A stretch of 64,000 nt of DNA, from positions 3,213,474 through 3,277,473 of the forward strand of contig NZ_BMHD01000001.1 of the NCBI RefSeq assembly GCF_014640535.1, given 5' to 3'. The number at the start of each line of letters is the position of its first letter. Within the stretch, counting starts at the first letter, position 1. The notes under the pieces are model-generated. The model did not search any database. It saw only the letters and a list, made by a program, of their open reading frames with translations, and was not told where the DNA came from. This document shows positions 34,470 to 43,916 of the stretch, one piece after another. The stretch comes from Cnuibacter physcomitrellae (GTDB lineage Bacteria > Actinomycetota > Actinomycetes > Actinomycetales > Microbacteriaceae). Both the position numbers and the translations under genes were made by a program.

Positions 34470-35474
34470 GGATCTGCCAGTCGTGGTGACCTGAGTGCCG
34501 CGGAGTCCGCCACAACTGTCAGATCCGGACGTCATTCGTGGAACCCGGGTCGCGCGCCGCGCGCGGCCGTCGGGCGCTCCCCGCGGTGCGGCGGCGGATG
34601 TGACAGTCGTGGTGGCCCGTGCGGCGATAAGGCCGCCACGAGTGTCAGATCCGGGAGCGGGCTCGAAGGGCCAGGGGTGGATCGGCGCGCGGGGCGGAGA
34701 GCGCTCGCGGTGCTGGGTCCGTGGAGATGGCAGTTGTGGTGACCTGCGCGGCCAGGAGGCCGCCACGAGTGTCAGATCCGGGAGCGGACTAGAAGAGCCA
34801 GGGGTGGATCGGTGCGCGGGGCGGAGAGCGCTCGCGGTGCTGGGTTCGCGGATGTGGCAGTCGTGGTGGCCTGTGCGGCTGGGAGGCCGCCACGAGTGTC
34901 AGATCCAGGGGCTCGTAGAGCCGGGGATGGATCGGCGCGCCGGGCGGAGGTCGATCGCGGTGCTGGGTCCGTGGATGTGGCAGTTGTGGTGGCCTGTGCG
35001 GCTGGGAGGCCGCACCGACTGTCAGATCCGGGAGCGGGCTCGAAGGGCCAGGGGTGGATCGGCGCGCGGGGCGGAGGTCGATCGCGGTGCTGGGTCCGTG
35101 GATGTGGCAGTTGTGGTGGCCTGTGCGGCTGGGAGGCCGCCACGAGTGTCAGATCCGGAAGCGGGCTCGAAGGGCCAGGGGTGGATCGGCGCGCGGGACG
35201 GAGGTCGATCGCGGTGCTGGGTCCGTGGATGTGGCAGTTGTGGTGGCCTGTGCGGCTGGGAGGCCGCCACGAGTGTCAGATCCGGGAGCGGGCTCGAAGG
35301 GCCAGGGGTGGATCGGCGCGCGGGACGGAGGTCGATCGCGGTGCTGGGTCCGTGGATGTGGCAGTTGTGGTGGCCTGTGCGGCTGGGAGGCCGCACCGAC
35401 TGTCAGATCCAGGGACTCGTAGAGCCGGGGATGGATCGGCGCGCGGGGCGGAGGGCGCTCGCGGTGCTGGGTTC
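34470..35474. repeat. Tandem hairpin array A: eight 57-bp hairpins, about 127-bp period
   Basis: Eight copies of a 57-bp inverted repeat end with TGTCAGATCC at 34517, 34643, 34770, 34897, 35020, 35147, 35274 and 35401. Spacing is 126, 127, 127, 123, 127, 127 and 127 bases. Each hairpin begins GGATNTGNCAGTYGTGGTG and ends with the near complement. The roughly 70-bp spacers are alike within the array (CGGGCTCGAAGGGCCAGG, GGTGCTGGGTCCGTGG). The same hairpin, in reverse orientation, forms array B at 57884-58942. Open frames through the array give repeated Arg/Gly peptides and are not taken as genes. Confidence 0.95.
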
Positions 35475-35540
35475 ACGACTGCCCGATCCGCTCGCACCGC
35501 GGACGCGCGTGCCGCCGGTCGGGGCTGGCGGCGGGGGCGC

Positions 35541-36389
35541 TCAGCGGGGAGGGGCGAAGGAGGTCGCGCCGATGACGGAGAGGAGGCGGAGCTTGTCGTG
35601 GCTCTCACTGCCGGGGACGGCGGTGTAGACCAGGAGGTACTGCGACTGCGCCGGGTCGACGAGGGTCTGGCAGCTCAGCTCGAGCTCTCCGAGCTCCGGG
35701 TGGACGAGGTGCTTCACGTCGCTCGGACGGACGCCCACCTCGTGCAGGTCCCACAGTGAGCGGAACTCCGGGCTCTCCTCGAGGAGCGCATCCGCGAGCT
35801 CCGCCGCGCGCGACGGACGGCCCCGCACCGACACGATTTCGCGGAGCCCGGAGACCCACATCCGCGACAGCAGCTCGTGATCGCGCGGCGCGTACAGCGC
35901 CCGCGTCGCGGGGTCGGCGAACCAGCGGTAGCCCAGGCTGCGCGACGCGCCCGTGAAGCGCGTGGTGTCGCCGGTGAGGGCGACGCCGAGCGGGGTCTGC
36001 CGCAGCGTCTCGCCGAGCTCGGTCACGATCTCCGCGGGGGTGTCGACGAGTCGGTCGAGGATGCGCAGCATCCCCGGACTGACGTGGTCGCTCGAGTACC
36101 CGCGCGGCGGGGCGCGGTGTCCCGCGAGCCGGAAGAGGTGGTCCCGCTCGTCGATCGTGAGATGCAGTCCCTGGGCGATCGCGGCGAGCATCTGCTCCGA
36201 CGGGGCCGGACCGCCCCCGCGCTCGAGGCGGGCGTAGTAGTCGGTCGACATGTGGCAGAGGACGGCGACCTCCTCCCGGCGCAGTCCCTCGGTGCGGCGG
36301 CGCGGCCCCCGCACCATCCCCACGTCCTCGGGCTGCAGGGCCTCGCGACGGCGTCGGAGGAAGTCGGCCAGACCGGCGCGATCGATCAC
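35541..36389 (-). CDS. XRE family regulator with MmyB-like ligand domain
   Basis: The 282-residue protein has an N-terminal helix-turn-helix ([32 protein letters not shown]) and the MmyB-like C-terminal PAS-type domain ([41 protein letters not shown]). This type controls an adjacent, divergent oxidoreductase gene in many actinobacteria. Here the divergent neighbour is an SDR. Confidence 0.93.
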   Translation of the reverse strand: MIDRAGLADFLRRRREALQPEDVGMVRGPRRRTEGLRREEVAVLCHMSTDYYARLERGGGPAPSEQMLAAIAQGLHLTIDERDHLFRLAGHRAPPRGYSSDHVSPGMLRILDRLVDTPAEIVTELGETLRQTPLGVALTGDTTRFTGASRSLGYRWFADPATRALYAPRDHELLSRMWVSGLREIVSVRGRPSRAAELADALLEESPEFRSLWDLHEVGVRPSDVKHLVHPELGELELSCQTLVDPAQSQYLLVYTAVPGSESHDKLRLLSVIGATSFAPPR

Positions 36390-36534
36390 AGCGTCCTCCT
36401 CATCCGACGTCTCCCTCCGTTCTACCCGCTGCCCGAGCGGCTATCCACTGCACGGCGATCAGTGGATGCGGGGGGCCTGGAGGCGCTTCCCGCCCGGCCG
36501 CATCGTAGAGGGACGACGCACGAAGGAGCACACC
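36390..36534. promoter_or_regulatory. Divergent promoter region of XRE/SDR pair
   Basis: The gap holds AGTGGATGC and CCACTGCACGGCGATCAGTGG (inverted CCACTG/CAGTGG at about 36446-36466), a possible operator dyad, and the AAGGAG RBS of the SDR gene. Confidence 0.45.
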
Positions 36535-37476
36535 ATGCCACGCAGGACCATCGACATCACCCTCCCCGACCTCACCGGCCGCCGCGCCCTCGTCACGGGT
36601 GCGAGCGACGGCATCGGGCTCCGCATCGCGAGCCGGCTGGCCGCCGCGGGAGCCGAGGTCGTGCTGCCCGTCCGCAACCCCGTCAAGGGGGAGGCCGCCG
36701 TGGGGCGCATCCTCACGCAGACCCCGGATGCGGTGGTGTCGCTCCGACGGCTCGATCTCTCGTCGCTGGCCTCGATCGGCGCGCTCGCGGCGGAGCTGGG
36801 CGACGAGGGGAGGCCGATCCACCTGCTCGTGAACAACGCGGGCCTGATGACTCCGCCCTCGCGACAGACGACCGCGGACGGGTTCGAGGTGCAGTTCGGC
36901 ACGAACCACCTCGGCCACGTCGCGCTCGTCGCCGGGATCCTCCCGCTGCTGAGGGCGGGGCGGGCACGGGTGGTGTCGCAGATCAGCGTGGCGGCCAACC
37001 AGGGCTCGATCAACTGGGACGACCTCGCGTGGGAGCGCAGCTACAACGGGATGCGCGCCTACAGCTCGTCGAAGATCGCGTTCGGCCTGTTCGCGGTGGA
37101 GCTCGGCCGCCGCAGCGAGGCGGGTGGATGGGGGATCACGAGCGTGCTCTCGCATCCCGGTGTCGCTCCCACCAGCCTCCTCGCCGCTCGGCCCGAGGTG
37201 GGCCGCGCGGGCGACACCCCGCAGGTGCGCCTCATCCGCTGGCTCTCCGCCCGCGGACTGCTGGTCGGCACCCCGGAGACCGCCGCGCTCCCCGCGCTCC
37301 TGGCCGCCACCGCTCCGGATGCGGTGAGCGGCACCCTCTACGGTCCCGGCGGCCCCGCCCACCTCGGTGGCGCGCCGGCGCCGCAGCCGCTCTACTCCCG
37401 CCTGCGCTCGCCCGAGGAGGCCCGCCGCGTCTGGGACGAGTCCCTCCGCCTCATCGGCGCGTCCCTCCCGGCCTGA
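36535..37476 (+). CDS. Short-chain dehydrogenase/reductase
   Basis: The 313-residue SDR has the cofactor motif [22 protein letters not shown], and active-site YSSSK (Tyr and Lys, in [12 protein letters not shown]). The Arg in position after the second strand (PVRNP) suggests NADP preference. It resembles the retinol-dehydrogenase/WW-domain-like group of SDRs. Divergent from the MmyB-type regulator, probably its target. Confidence 0.93.
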   Translation: MPRRTIDITLPDLTGRRALVTGASDGIGLRIASRLAAAGAEVVLPVRNPVKGEAAVGRILTQTPDAVVSLRRLDLSSLASIGALAAELGDEGRPIHLLVNNAGLMTPPSRQTTADGFEVQFGTNHLGHVALVAGILPLLRAGRARVVSQISVAANQGSINWDDLAWERSYNGMRAYSSSKIAFGLFAVELGRRSEAGGWGITSVLSHPGVAPTSLLAARPEVGRAGDTPQVRLIRWLSARGLLVGTPETAALPALLAATAPDAVSGTLYGPGGPAHLGGAPAPQPLYSRLRSPEEARRVWDESLRLIGASLPA

Positions 37477-37503
37477 CGTCGTCGCCGGCCCGCGCCGGTG
37501 GCC

Positions 37504-37702
37504 GTCGCTTCGACACCGATTCCGGCGAAGCGGCGCCCTATTCGGCGGGGTCTGTGCGAACCGGTGTCGAGGTGATGGAGTGCGCGTCGGCCGCCGCTGC
37601 GCCCACTCTGCTCGCACTCGGCGTGGGCCGTCGCTTCGACACCGTTTCCGGCGAAGCGGCGCCCTATTCGCCGAGGTTCGTGCGAATCGGTGTCGAGGCG
37701 GC
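37504..37702. repeat. Dispersed palindrome, family 2, tandem copies B and C
   Basis: Two copies start at 37504 and 37630 (126-bp period). Each has GTCGCTTCGACACCG at one end and CGGTGTCGAGG at the other, with conserved loop CGGCGAAGCGGCGCCCTATT. They lie between convergent SDR and pgm genes. Confidence 0.88.
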
Positions 37703-37781
37703 GGCGCTACGCACCGAGGGCGGCGCTAGGCGCCGAGGGCGGCGCTATGCGCCGAGGGCGGCGCTATGCGCCGAGGGCGGC
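37699..37781. repeat. 19-bp tandem repeat over the pgm 3' end
   Basis: GGCGGCGCTANGCNCCGAG is repeated four times, the last copy merging into pgm. On the minus strand the unit spells the last codons and stop of pgm, so the gene end has been duplicated downstream. A minus-strand frame ending at 37726 runs through it but is not the pgm frame. Confidence 0.8.
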
Positions 37782-39383
37782 GTCGACGATGCGCTTCGCC
37801 TCCGCCTGCACCTCGCGGAGGTGCTCCTCCCCGACGAAGCTCTCGGCGTAGATCTTGTACACGTCCTCCGTGCCCGAGGGTCGGGCGGCGAACCAGGCCC
37901 GGTCGGTCGTGACCTTCACGCCGCCGATCGCCGCGCCGTTGCCCGGCGCGTGCGACAGCTTCGCGGTGATCGGGTCGCCGGCGAGGGTGTCGGCCGTGAT
38001 GTCGTCGCCGGAGAGCTTCGCCAGCTGGGCCTTCTGCGCCTTCGTCGCCGGCGCATCCACCCGCTGATAGACGGGGTCGCCGAACTCGGCGACGAGCTCC
38101 GCATAGTGCTGCGACGGGGTCCGACCGGTCACGGCGAGGATCTCCGACGCCAGCAGCGCGAGCAGGATCCCGTCCTTGTCGGTCGTCCACACGGATCCGT
38201 CGAAGCGGAGGAAGGACGCACCCGCGCTCTCCTCGCCACCGAAGCCGACCGAGCCGTCGATGAGGCCCGGCACGAACCACTTGAACCCGACCGGGACCTC
38301 CCACAGCGTCCGTCCCAGCGAGCCGGCGACGCGGTCGATCATCGAGCTGGACACGAGCGTCTTGCCGATCGCCGCATCCGGACGCCAGTGCTCGCGCCGC
38401 GAGTAGAGGTACTGGATGGCGACGGCGAGGTAGTGATTCGGGTTCATCAGCCCGGCATCGGGGGTGACCACGCCGTGGCGATCGGCATCCGCGTCGTTGC
38501 CCGTCGAGATGTCGAAGTCGTGACGGCGCTCGATCAACGACGCCATCGCGTACGGGGAGGAGCAGTCCATGCGGATCTTGCCGTCCCAGTCGAGCGTCAT
38601 GAACGCCCACCGCGGGTCCACCGTCTCGTTCACGACCGTGAGGTTGAGGCCGTACCGCTCCCCGATCAGCGACCAGTACTCCACGCTCGCCCCGCCGAGG
38701 GGATCGGCGCCGATGTGGATCTTCGACGCCGCGATCGCCTCCATGTCGATCACGTTGCCGAGATCGGCGACGTAGTTCTCGCGGAAGTCGTAGGTGCCCG
38801 CCGGTGTGGGCTCGGCGCGCTTCACGCCCTCCAGGCCCGCCGCGATGAGCTCGTTGGCGCGGTTCGCGATCCAGCTCGTCGCATCCGAGTCGGCGGGGCC
38901 GCCGTGCGGGGGGTTGTACTTGAAGCCGCCGTCGGCGGGCGGGTTGTGGCTGGGCGTCACGACGATGCCGTCGGCCTGGTCGTCGTGGCCCTCGCGGTTG
39001 TACTTCAGGATCGCGTGCGAGACGGCGGGCGTCGGAGTCCAGCTGTGACGCGAGTCGGTCCACACCGTGACGCCGTTCGCCGCGAGCACCTCCAGCGCGC
39101 TGCGCTCGGCGGGCAGCGAGAGGCCGTGCGTGTCGCGGCCCAGGAACAGCGGGCCCGTGATCCCCTGCCCGGCGCGGTACTCCACGATCGCCTGCGTGAT
39201 GGCGAGGATGTGGTCCTCGTTGAACGCGCTGTTGAACGACGAGCCGCGGTGGCCGCTGGTGCCGAAGATGACCTTCTGCTCCGGGTCGGTCACGTCGGGA
39301 TGCAGGTCGTAGTACGCGGCGACCAGGGCCTCCGGGTCGATCAGGTCTTCGGGGAGGGCGACTGTGCCGGCGCGATCGTGCAT
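37764..39383 (-). CDS. pgm: Phosphoglucomutase, alpha-D-glucose specific
   Basis: The 539-residue phosphohexomutase has the phosphoserine loop [13 protein letters not shown], metal loop [10 protein letters not shown], sugar-binding [12 protein letters not shown] and phosphate-binding [13 protein letters not shown]. It interconverts glucose 1- and 6-phosphate. Length and motifs are typical. Its 3' end coincides with a tandem repeat and its 5' side faces a large palindrome. Confidence 0.97.
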   Translation of the reverse strand: MHDRAGTVALPEDLIDPEALVAAYYDLHPDVTDPEQKVIFGTSGHRGSSFNSAFNEDHILAITQAIVEYRAGQGITGPLFLGRDTHGLSLPAERSALEVLAANGVTVWTDSRHSWTPTPAVSHAILKYNREGHDDQADGIVVTPSHNPPADGGFKYNPPHGGPADSDATSWIANRANELIAAGLEGVKRAEPTPAGTYDFRENYVADLGNVIDMEAIAASKIHIGADPLGGASVEYWSLIGERYGLNLTVVNETVDPRWAFMTLDWDGKIRMDCSSPYAMASLIERRHDFDISTGNDADADRHGVVTPDAGLMNPNHYLAVAIQYLYSRREHWRPDAAIGKTLVSSSMIDRVAGSLGRTLWEVPVGFKWFVPGLIDGSVGFGGEESAGASFLRFDGSVWTTDKDGILLALLASEILAVTGRTPSQHYAELVAEFGDPVYQRVDAPATKAQKAQLAKLSGDDITADTLAGDPITAKLSHAPGNGAAIGGVKVTTDRAWFAARPSGTEDVYKIYAESFVGEEHLREVQAEAKRIVDAALGA

Positions 39384-39432
39384 GCGTCCATCCTGGCATC
39401 GGGGGGCCGAGTTCGGCAGTGTTCGTGTGACC

Positions 39433-39535
39433 GGCGGCGGGAAGGGGAGGTCGGTCCGGGTCGCAGTCCCGGCGCCTTCGGCGCCCCGCCAGACCCGATG
39501 CCTGCGACCCGGACCGACCTCCCCTTCCCGCCGCC
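39433..39535. repeat. 34-bp-arm perfect palindrome in a divergent promoter region
   Basis: Arms at 39433-39466 and 39502-39535 (core GGAAGGGGAGGTCGGTCC) are fully complementary. The loop holds a nested GGCGCC-TTC-GGCGCC hairpin. A third, degenerate direct copy of the right arm lies at about 39563-39596. The position, between divergent pgm and pheA, is unlike a terminator. Confidence 0.88.
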
Positions 39536-39667
39536 TTCGCTTCGCTCGGACACGGGGACGGACTGCGGCCCAGACCGACCTCCCCTTGTCGCCGCCTACG
39601 GCGGGCGGCGTGAGACCGGGCCCCTACCAGCGAAGGGAGGGGAGTGGCTCGCCGCTAGGCTGGCGGC

Positions 39668-40612
39668 ATGTCCGACACGTACTCGTATCTCGGCCCGTCG
39701 GGCACGTTCACGGAGGCGGCGCTGGCGCAGGTGCCCGAGGCGCAGGGCCAGGAGTGGCGCAGCGTCAACAACGTGGGCGAGGCGCTCGACGACGTCGTGT
39801 CCGGGCGCAGCGTCGCGGCGATGATCGCGATCGAGAACTCCATCGAGGGCGGCGTCACCGCGACGCTCGACGCCCTCGCCCGCACGCCCGGGCTGCGGAT
39901 CGTGGGCGAGTACCTCGTGCGCGTGAGCTTCGTGCTCGTCGCCCGGCCGGGGACGACGCTGGAGGACGTGCGGGTCGTCGGCGCGCATCCGGTCGCCTAT
40001 GCGCAGTGCCGTCAGTGGCTCGACGCGAACCTGCCGACGCACGGGCACATCCCCGCGACGTCGAACGTCGCCGCCGCCCTCGACCTCTTCGCGACCGACC
40101 ATGCGGATGCGGCGCTCGCCCCGCCCGCGATCGTCCGGCACCACGACCTCGTCGTCCTCGCGGAGGACGTCACCGACAACGCCAACTCCGTCACGCGCTT
40201 CGTCCTTGTGAGCCGCTCCACGCGGATGCCCGAGCCGACCGGAGCCGACAAGACGAGCCTCATCGTCGAGCTCCCCGACGACCGGCCCGGTGCGCTCCTC
40301 GAGATGCTCGAGCAGTTCTCCACCCGCGGCGTGAACCTGTCGCTGCTGCAGTCCCGTCCCATCGGCGACGCCCTCGGCCGCTACCGCTTCGTCGTCGACG
40401 CCGACGGACACGTCCGCGACGAGCGGGTCGCGGATGCGCTGCTCGGCCTCCGCCGCTTCAGCCCGCGGATCACGTTCCTCGGCTCCTACCCGCGCGCCGA
40501 CCGTGCCCCGGTCGAGTACGTCTCCCGCTACGACGACGGCGTCTTCGTCGAGGCCCGCGACTGGCTCCGCGGCCTCATCTCCGGCGAGCCCGACGTCCCC
40601 GAGTCCCTCTGA
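39668..40612 (+). CDS. pheA: Prephenate dehydratase
   Basis: The 314-residue monofunctional enzyme begins YSYLGPSGTFTEAAL, has the substrate-site segments IAIENSIEGGVTATLD and NANSVTRFVLV (Thr-Arg-Phe motif), and an ACT regulatory domain (KTSLIVELPDDRPGALLEML, LSLLQSRPIGDALGRY). It makes phenylpyruvate from prephenate for phenylalanine, with feedback inhibition expected through the ACT domain. Unlike Escherichia coli PheA there is no chorismate mutase domain. Confidence 0.97.
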   Translation: MSDTYSYLGPSGTFTEAALAQVPEAQGQEWRSVNNVGEALDDVVSGRSVAAMIAIENSIEGGVTATLDALARTPGLRIVGEYLVRVSFVLVARPGTTLEDVRVVGAHPVAYAQCRQWLDANLPTHGHIPATSNVAAALDLFATDHADAALAPPAIVRHHDLVVLAEDVTDNANSVTRFVLVSRSTRMPEPTGADKTSLIVELPDDRPGALLEMLEQFSTRGVNLSLLQSRPIGDALGRYRFVVDADGHVRDERVADALLGLRRFSPRITFLGSYPRADRAPVEYVSRYDDGVFVEARDWLRGLISGEPDVPESL

Positions 40613-40745
40613 GCTTCCTCGGCCTACGCGCGCGCGTTCGAGGAGTGGGAGGCGACGGGGGAGGCCGCCGTCTGGGATGGGGTGACCGCAGGCGGTGAGG
40701 GCCGCTGAGCTCAGAGAGGACGCTCTGCCCGCACCCTCGCCGGGC

Positions 40746-41492
40746 TCAGGCGGGGCGGAGGCGGAGGTTCTGCATGCCGCCGTCGACGGCGAGGGAGGCG
40801 CCGGTGGTGGAGCCCGAGCGGGGGCTGGCGAGGTAGGCGACCGCGTCGGCGACCTCGGCGGCGCTGACGAGGCGGCCGTGGGGCTGGCGCGCGTTGAGCG
40901 CGGCGCGCTCGGCGACGGGGTCCGGCGCCGAGTCGAGCAGGCGCGCCACCCAGGGGGTGTCGGCGGTGCCGGGGTTGACGCAGTTGACGCGGATGCCCTC
41001 GCGGAGGTGGTCGGCGGCCATCGCGCGGGTCAGCGAGAGCACCGCGCCCTTCGACGCGGAGTAGAGGGCGCGCTGGGGGAGCCCGGCCGTGGCGGCGATC
41101 GAGGAGGTGTTCACGATGGCGGCGGCGGGCGACTCGCGCAGGTGGGGGAGAGCGGCCCGCGTCACGCGGGCCATCCCGATCACGTTGATGTCGAACACGC
41201 GGTGCCACTCGTCGTCGTCGTTGTCGGCGATCGTGCCCTGGGCGCCGATGCCGGCGTTGTTCACGACGATGTCGAGCCGGCCGAACCGCTCGACCACCGC
41301 GGCGATCGCGGCGCGCACCGATGCGTCGTCCGACACGTCGGCGGTCACCGCGAGGTGCCGCTCATCCGCCCCGGACGGGTCGCGGTCGAGCATGGCGACC
41401 GACGCCCCGCCCTCGGCGAGCCGTGCGGCGATCGCCGCACCGATCCCGGATGCCCCGCCGGTGACGACGGCCACGAGTCCCTCGAACTCCAT
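40746..41492 (-). CDS. SDR oxidoreductase, possible 2-keto-3-deoxy-fuconate dehydrogenase
   Basis: The 248-residue SDR has VTGGASGIGAAIA, VNNAGIG, and YSASK active-site residues. An acidic residue after the second strand (MLDRDP) points to NAD. It is downstream of an FAH-family gene and a GntR gene. The pairing of such an SDR with FAH hydrolase is known from non-phosphorylative L-fucose/L-rhamnose breakdown. The name is therefore a context guess. RBS GGAGGAG is 8 bases from the ATG. Confidence 0.9.
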   Translation of the reverse strand: MEFEGLVAVVTGGASGIGAAIAARLAEGGASVAMLDRDPSGADERHLAVTADVSDDASVRAAIAAVVERFGRLDIVVNNAGIGAQGTIADNDDDEWHRVFDINVIGMARVTRAALPHLRESPAAAIVNTSSIAATAGLPQRALYSASKGAVLSLTRAMAADHLREGIRVNCVNPGTADTPWVARLLDSAPDPVAERAALNARQPHGRLVSAAEVADAVAYLASPRSGSTTGASLAVDGGMQNLRLRPA

Positions 41493-41538
41493 GTCGATGC
41501 TCCTCCTCTTCGATCCAGTCAACGACAGGTCGACGCGC

Positions 41539-42384
41539 TCAGGCGTCGACGAACTCCTGGCGCTGCGTCCCGAGTCCCTCGATCTCGAGCTCGACGACGT
41601 CGCCGGCCTTCAGGTACGGGAACCGGCCCGACAGGGCGACGCCCTCCGGCGTCCCGGTGAGGACGAGGTCGCCGGGCTCGAGCGTCATCCACTGGCTGAG
41701 CTGGTAGACGAGCTCGTCGACGCCGAAGATGAGATCGGAGGTCCGCGAGTCCTGGCGCGGCTCGCCGTTGACGTGGCTGGTGAGCCGGAGATCCTGGTAG
41801 CGGGCCTCGTCGGGGGTGACGAGCCAGGGGCCGAGCGGCGTGAAGCCCGGGGCGCTCTTGCCCTTCGACCACTGCCCGCCCGAGATCTCGAGCTGCCACT
41901 CCCGCTCGGAGAGGTCGTTCGCGATCGTGAACCCGGCGATGTGCTCGAGGCTCTGCGCGGGCGACTCGAGGTAGGAGGCGCGCTTGCCGATGACGACGGC
42001 GAGCTCCACCTCCCAGTCGGTCTTCGTGCTCTTCCGCGGGATGCGCGCCACGTCGTGGGGGCCCGCGACCGTGTTCGGCGTCTTGAGGAAGAGGATCGGC
42101 ACCTCGGGCGGGGCGGACCCGGACTCGGCCGCGTGCGCGGCGTAGTTCATGCCGATGCAGATGATGGCGCTCGGCCTCGCGATGGGCGCCCCGACGCGCT
42201 GGTCGGAGCCGTCGACGAGGGGAAGCTCTCCGGCCGAGAGCGCGGCGCGCACCCGGTCGAGACCCCCTTCGGCGAGGAACTCGCCGGTGATGTCGTCGGT
42301 GAGGGCTGAGAGGTCGCGGTATCCCTCCGCCGTGACCACGACGGGGCGCTCCGCACCCGCGTCACCGATCCTCGCCAGCTTCAT
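41539..42384 (-). CDS. FAH family hydrolase, possible 2,4-diketo-3-deoxy-fuconate hydrolase
   Basis: The 281-residue protein has the FAH core: CIGMNYAAHAAESG, FLKTPNTVAGPHD, DWEVELAVVIG, ANDLSEREWQ, KGKSAPGFTPLGPWL and VLTGTPEGVA. The Gly-Lys-Ser/Pro-Gly-Phe form is common in deoxyketosugar-acid hydrolases. It is the first gene of a two-gene operon with the SDR gene, with a palindromic site 70-95 bases upstream. Confidence 0.92.
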   Translation of the reverse strand: MKLARIGDAGAERPVVVTAEGYRDLSALTDDITGEFLAEGGLDRVRAALSAGELPLVDGSDQRVGAPIARPSAIICIGMNYAAHAAESGSAPPEVPILFLKTPNTVAGPHDVARIPRKSTKTDWEVELAVVIGKRASYLESPAQSLEHIAGFTIANDLSEREWQLEISGGQWSKGKSAPGFTPLGPWLVTPDEARYQDLRLTSHVNGEPRQDSRTSDLIFGVDELVYQLSQWMTLEPGDLVLTGTPEGVALSGRFPYLKAGDVVELEIEGLGTQRQEFVDA

Positions 42385-42450
42385 CGCAGAGACCTCCTGA
42401 AGTCATCGGAGCGATCGGCGCCGACGGTGGCGACATCGCTCACGTTGTGT

Positions 42451-42479
42451 GATGTCTCCATCATAGACATCCGATGTCT
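42451..42479. promoter_or_regulatory. Candidate GntR/FadR operator
   Basis: AGACATCCGATGTCT (42465-42479) is a 15-bp palindrome with one central base, preceded by a further half-site GATGTCT at 42451. It lies between the GntR stop and the FAH start, i.e. upstream of the FAH-SDR operon. A partial copy, AGATCGGATGTCT, lies at about 43217-43229, upstream of the GntR gene. Confidence 0.65.
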
Positions 42480-42484
42480 GAAAG

Positions 42485-43177
42485 CTAGTCCGAGCTCTCC
42501 GGCTCGGACCATCGGCGCAGCCATCCCTCGATCCCGGCGATGTGGGACACCGTGAGCGCCTCCGCCAGCGCCGCGTCGCGGGCGGCCAGGGCGTCGACGA
42601 TCGCGCCGTGCTCGCGGAGCGTCCGCTCGGTGGCGTGCTCCTCGGTGAGCCCGCGCCAGAGCCGCGCCCGCACGGTGCGTCCCGAGAGGGAGTCGAGCAG
42701 GCTCGCCAGGTACCGGTTGCCCGATCCCGCGGCGATCGCGGCGTGGAAGGCGAGGTCGTGGGAGACGACCTCCTCGACGTCCGAGTCGGCGGTGATCGAG
42801 TCGACCGATCGCCGGAGGGCCTCGAGATCGGACTCCTCGAGCCGGGTCGCCGCCAGCGCCGACGCGGCCGGCTCCAGGATGCGCCGCACGGCGAAGATCT
42901 CGAGGATCGCCTCGTGATCCTGCTGAGCCTCGAGGATGAAGCTCATCGCCTCGTTGAGGAGCTCGGGTTCGAGACTGGTGACGTAGGTGCCGTCCCCGCG
43001 CCGGACGTCGAGGATCTTCATCGCCTCGAGCGCCTTGACCGCCTCGCGCATCGAGTTGCGGGAGAGACGGAGGCGCTCGCTGAGCTCCTTCTCCGGCGGC
43101 AGCCGGTCGCCCGGGCGCAGCTCACCGGACAGGATCATCTGCTTGATGGTGAGGATCGCCTCGTCCGTCACGGCCAC
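42485..43177 (-). CDS. GntR/FadR family regulator (FCD domain)
   Basis: The 230-residue protein has an N-terminal winged helix (GELRPGDRLPPEKELSERLR, SRNSMREAVKALEAM) and an FCD ligand domain with metal-type His residues (SHDLAFHAAIA, LREHGAIVDAL). FCD regulators sense sugar acids or keto acids. It is upstream of, and on the same strand as, the FAH and SDR genes, which it likely controls. Confidence 0.94.
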   Translation of the reverse strand: MAVTDEAILTIKQMILSGELRPGDRLPPEKELSERLRLSRNSMREAVKALEAMKILDVRRGDGTYVTSLEPELLNEAMSFILEAQQDHEAILEIFAVRRILEPAASALAATRLEESDLEALRRSVDSITADSDVEEVVSHDLAFHAAIAAGSGNRYLASLLDSLSGRTVRARLWRGLTEEHATERTLREHGAIVDALAARDAALAEALTVSHIAGIEGWLRRWSEPESSD

Positions 43178-43227
43178 AGGGGGATGCTACCGCGCCGTTG
43201 CCTTCTCGGCCGCGAGAGATCGGATGT

Positions 43228-43830
43228 CTAGGGGGTCGGCGTGCCGGGAAAGGCTCGGAGGGCCCGCTCGGCGACTCGGTGGAGCGCGTCCCTGGGCGCG
43301 CCGGCCGCCGCCTGCACGGCCAGGCCCGCCGAGACCGTGTTGAGGTACTTCGCGAGGTCGGCGGGGTCCTCGTCCGAGGCGAGGTCGCCCACCGCCCGCG
43401 CGCGAGCGAAGCGCTCGGCCAGCCTCGCCTCTCCGCCGGACCGTCGGTCGGCGAGGAACCGCACGATCTCGGCATCCTCCGGCCCCGCCGCGAGCCCGCC
43501 CTGGATCGACAGGCACCCGGGCGGACGACCCGGGGTCGTGACCGCCTCGACGTTGTCGAACAGGAAGCGCCGCGCCACCTCGAGGGCGGTCGGCTCGGCC
43601 AGGGCCTCGGTGACGTAAGCCATGTCGATCTCCGCGTAGCGGTCGACCGCCCGCTTGAAGGTCTCCTCCTTGTTGCCGAACGCGGCGTAGAGGCTCGGCC
43701 GGCTGACGCCCATCGCCTCGGTGAGGTCGGTCAGGCTGGTCCCGCCGTATCCCTGGCGCCAGAAGACCTCGATCGCGCGATCGAGCGCCTCCTCGACGTC
43801 GAACTCGCGGGGCCGTCCTCGCGTGGCCAT
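43228..43830 (-). CDS. TetR family regulator
   Basis: The 200-residue protein begins MATRGRPREFDVEEAL, the typical AcrR/ComR-like start, with helix-turn-helix SLTDLTEAMGVSRPSLYAAF. The C-terminal half has GCLSIQGGLAAG, common in regulators of SDR genes. AGGAGGT RBS is close to the ATG. Probable repressor of the SDR operon beginning at 44666, whose promoter has a TetR-type palindrome. Confidence 0.93.
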   Translation of the reverse strand: MATRGRPREFDVEEALDRAIEVFWRQGYGGTSLTDLTEAMGVSRPSLYAAFGNKEETFKRAVDRYAEIDMAYVTEALAEPTALEVARRFLFDNVEAVTTPGRPPGCLSIQGGLAAGPEDAEIVRFLADRRSGGEARLAERFARARAVGDLASDEDPADLAKYLNTVSAGLAVQAAAGAPRDALHRVAERALRAFPGTPTP

Positions 43831-43916
43831 CTGACCTCCTCGCTGATCCGTCGAATCTAGCGCCGGATGCAGTGGGTCGGGTCGTCCGCCGTGGCCACGC
43901 GAGGACGTCGGCATCG

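Noticed and set aside
34470-35474. CRISPR array
   Set aside because: The 57-bp hairpins are too long, spacers of about 70 bp are nearly identical to each other, and no cas gene is nearby.
34495-35759. Repeat-rich open frames through array A
   Set aside because: Both strands give near-identical Arg/Gly peptides in several frames because of the DNA repeats; no start with RBS and no domain.
37726-39399. Alternative minus-strand frame overlapping pgm (557 codons)
   Set aside because: It is a shifted frame of pgm with low-complexity Arg-rich sequence; the 37764-39383 frame contains all mutase motifs.
35877-39824. Very long plus-strand open frame of 1315 codons
   Set aside because: It is antisense to the XRE regulator and pgm and out of frame with the SDR. 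Its composition is Arg/Gly/His-rich shadow sequence, expected in high-GC DNA.
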